Shown: positions 6,221 through 6,685 of the stretch, one piece after another
How the letters are laid out: the number at the start of each line of letters is the position of its first letter
Numbering within the stretch: the first letter of the stretch is position 1
Assembly (NCBI GenBank): GCA_023381945.1
Contig: JAMCQY010000097.1
Location: 1 to 6,685, forward strand
Source of the DNA: Deltaproteobacteria bacterium
GTDB lineage: Bacteria > Desulfobacterota > Desulfobaccia > Desulfobaccales > 0-14-0-80-60-11
Length of the DNA: 6,685 bases
Reading direction: 5' to 3'
The notes under the pieces: model-generated
What the model was told of the DNA's origin: nothing
Databases searched by the model: none
What the model saw: only the letters and a program-made list of their open reading frames with translations
Translations under genes and position numbers: made by a program

Positions 6221-6685
6221 TTGTCCAGGTTTCATCAACTCGGTTCATCTCTGGTCAGAGCGCTATTCCGCAGCGCCTGGCCGGTCATTGTCTTTAGCCT
6301 GTTGCTGACGGCTGTCTCCGTCTACTATGCCCTGAACCATTTGGCGATGCGGACCGACCGGGGCGACCTGGTGGGGACCGATCTCCGTGTTATGCAACTG
6401 AGCAAGGAAATCGACCGGCAATTTGGCAGCCGAGATAATCTAGCCGTGGTGGTGGAGAATAAAGAGTTAAAGCAATCTATACGGTTTATTGAAGCATTAG
6501 CCGCCGAATTGCGTAAATATCCACAGCACTTTCAGGAGGTTTTTTACCGGATTGATCCGGGTAAATTTAAGAATTGGGCTTTGCTTTATCTGGAGCAGAA
6601 CCAACTGCTTGAGCTTAATAAGGAACTTTTGGGCCATAAAACAGAATTGCGGCGGCTTTCCTCCGATCCTCGCCTGGCCAATTTC
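6221..6685 (+). CDS. MMPL/HpnN-like predicted exporter of the RND superfamily, N-terminal part (3' end beyond window)
   Basis: The frame is open from a stop at 6161 to the right edge, giving 155 residues from TTG 6221. Residues 1-20 are basic and cytoplasmic-like, 20-38 are a hydrophobic helix (WPVIVFSLLLTAVSVYYAL), and the rest resembles the start of a periplasmic porter domain. TDRGDLVGTDLRVMQLSKEI (45-64) followed by FGSRDNLAVVVE (68-79) matches the pattern at the same place in MMPL-domain exporters. In that pattern, TM1 is followed by a T-x-x-x-D-L motif, a predicted helix and a hydrophobic VVV strand. HpnN, the hopanoid transporter, is one relative, but specificity cannot be told from this fragment. 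Full members have about 750-900 residues. There is no in-frame ATG before residue 43, which lies beyond TM1, so an alternative start is needed. Later codons are visibly AT-richer than in the efflux operon. The gene is divergent from the repressor; a regulatory link is possible but not shown. Confidence 0.72.
   Translation, partial: MSRFHQLGSSLVRALFRSAWPVIVFSLLLTAVSVYYALNHLAMRTDRGDLVGTDLRVMQLSKEIDRQFGSRDNLAVVVENKELKQSIRFIEALAAELRKYPQHFQEVFYRIDPGKFKNWALLYLEQNQLLELNKELLGHKTELRRLSSDPRLANF

Noticed and set aside
6109..6297. Small plus-strand open frame of 62 codons in the divergent region
   Set aside because: It has no family resemblance and overlaps the conserved transporter frame from 6221 in a different frame. 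It has no good Shine-Dalgarno sequence.
1..6685. Search for CRISPR repeats, insertion-sequence ends, tRNA genes, or an unknown defence or accessory system
   Set aside because: No regularly spaced repeats, terminal inverted repeats, transposase-like frames or tRNA-like folds were seen by eye. The window is almost fully explained by one efflux operon and a divergent exporter.

Overview
The window carries most of one tripartite RND multidrug-efflux operon of a Gram-negative bacterium on the minus strand, and the beginning of a divergent transporter gene on the plus strand. Two lipoprotein signal peptides, a periplasmic adaptor and an outer-membrane channel show that the host has two membranes. 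The efflux genes are GC-rich, with GC-rich third codon positions. The taxon cannot be fixed from the sequence. A Desulfobacterota-type or other environmental proteobacterial host is a guess, based only on the general look of the proteins.

Layout in transcription order on the minus strand: a TetR/AcrR-family repressor (5926-5303), a membrane-fusion lipoprotein of the AcrA/MexA type (5291-4080), an inner-membrane HAE1-type RND pump of the AcrB/MexB type (4067-903), and an OprM/NodT-type outer-membrane lipoprotein channel (893 to the left edge, 3' end missing). Gaps between genes are only 9 to 12 bases, each gene has a clear Shine-Dalgarno sequence, and two of these sequences overlap the stop codon of the gene before. 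A strong sigma70-like promoter (TTGACT, 16 bases, TATAAT) lies just upstream of the repressor gene. An inverted repeat, ATGTCA/TGACAT, covers its -10 element and spacer and is the best candidate operator. The simplest reading is an autoregulated operon in which the repressor binds over its own promoter, and a ligand, probably a pump substrate, releases it.

To the right, after about 290 bases of non-coding divergent region, a plus-strand gene begins at about 6221 and runs off the right edge. Its first 155 residues look like the N-terminus of an MMPL/HpnN-like predicted exporter of the RND superfamily: one transmembrane helix followed by the start of a periplasmic domain. It is more AT-rich than the efflux operon.

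No RNA gene, mobile element, CRISPR array or clearly new system was found. The most useful observations are the corrected start codons, the promoter/operator arrangement, an unusual cysteine pair in the adaptor, and substitutions in the pump's drug-binding pocket.
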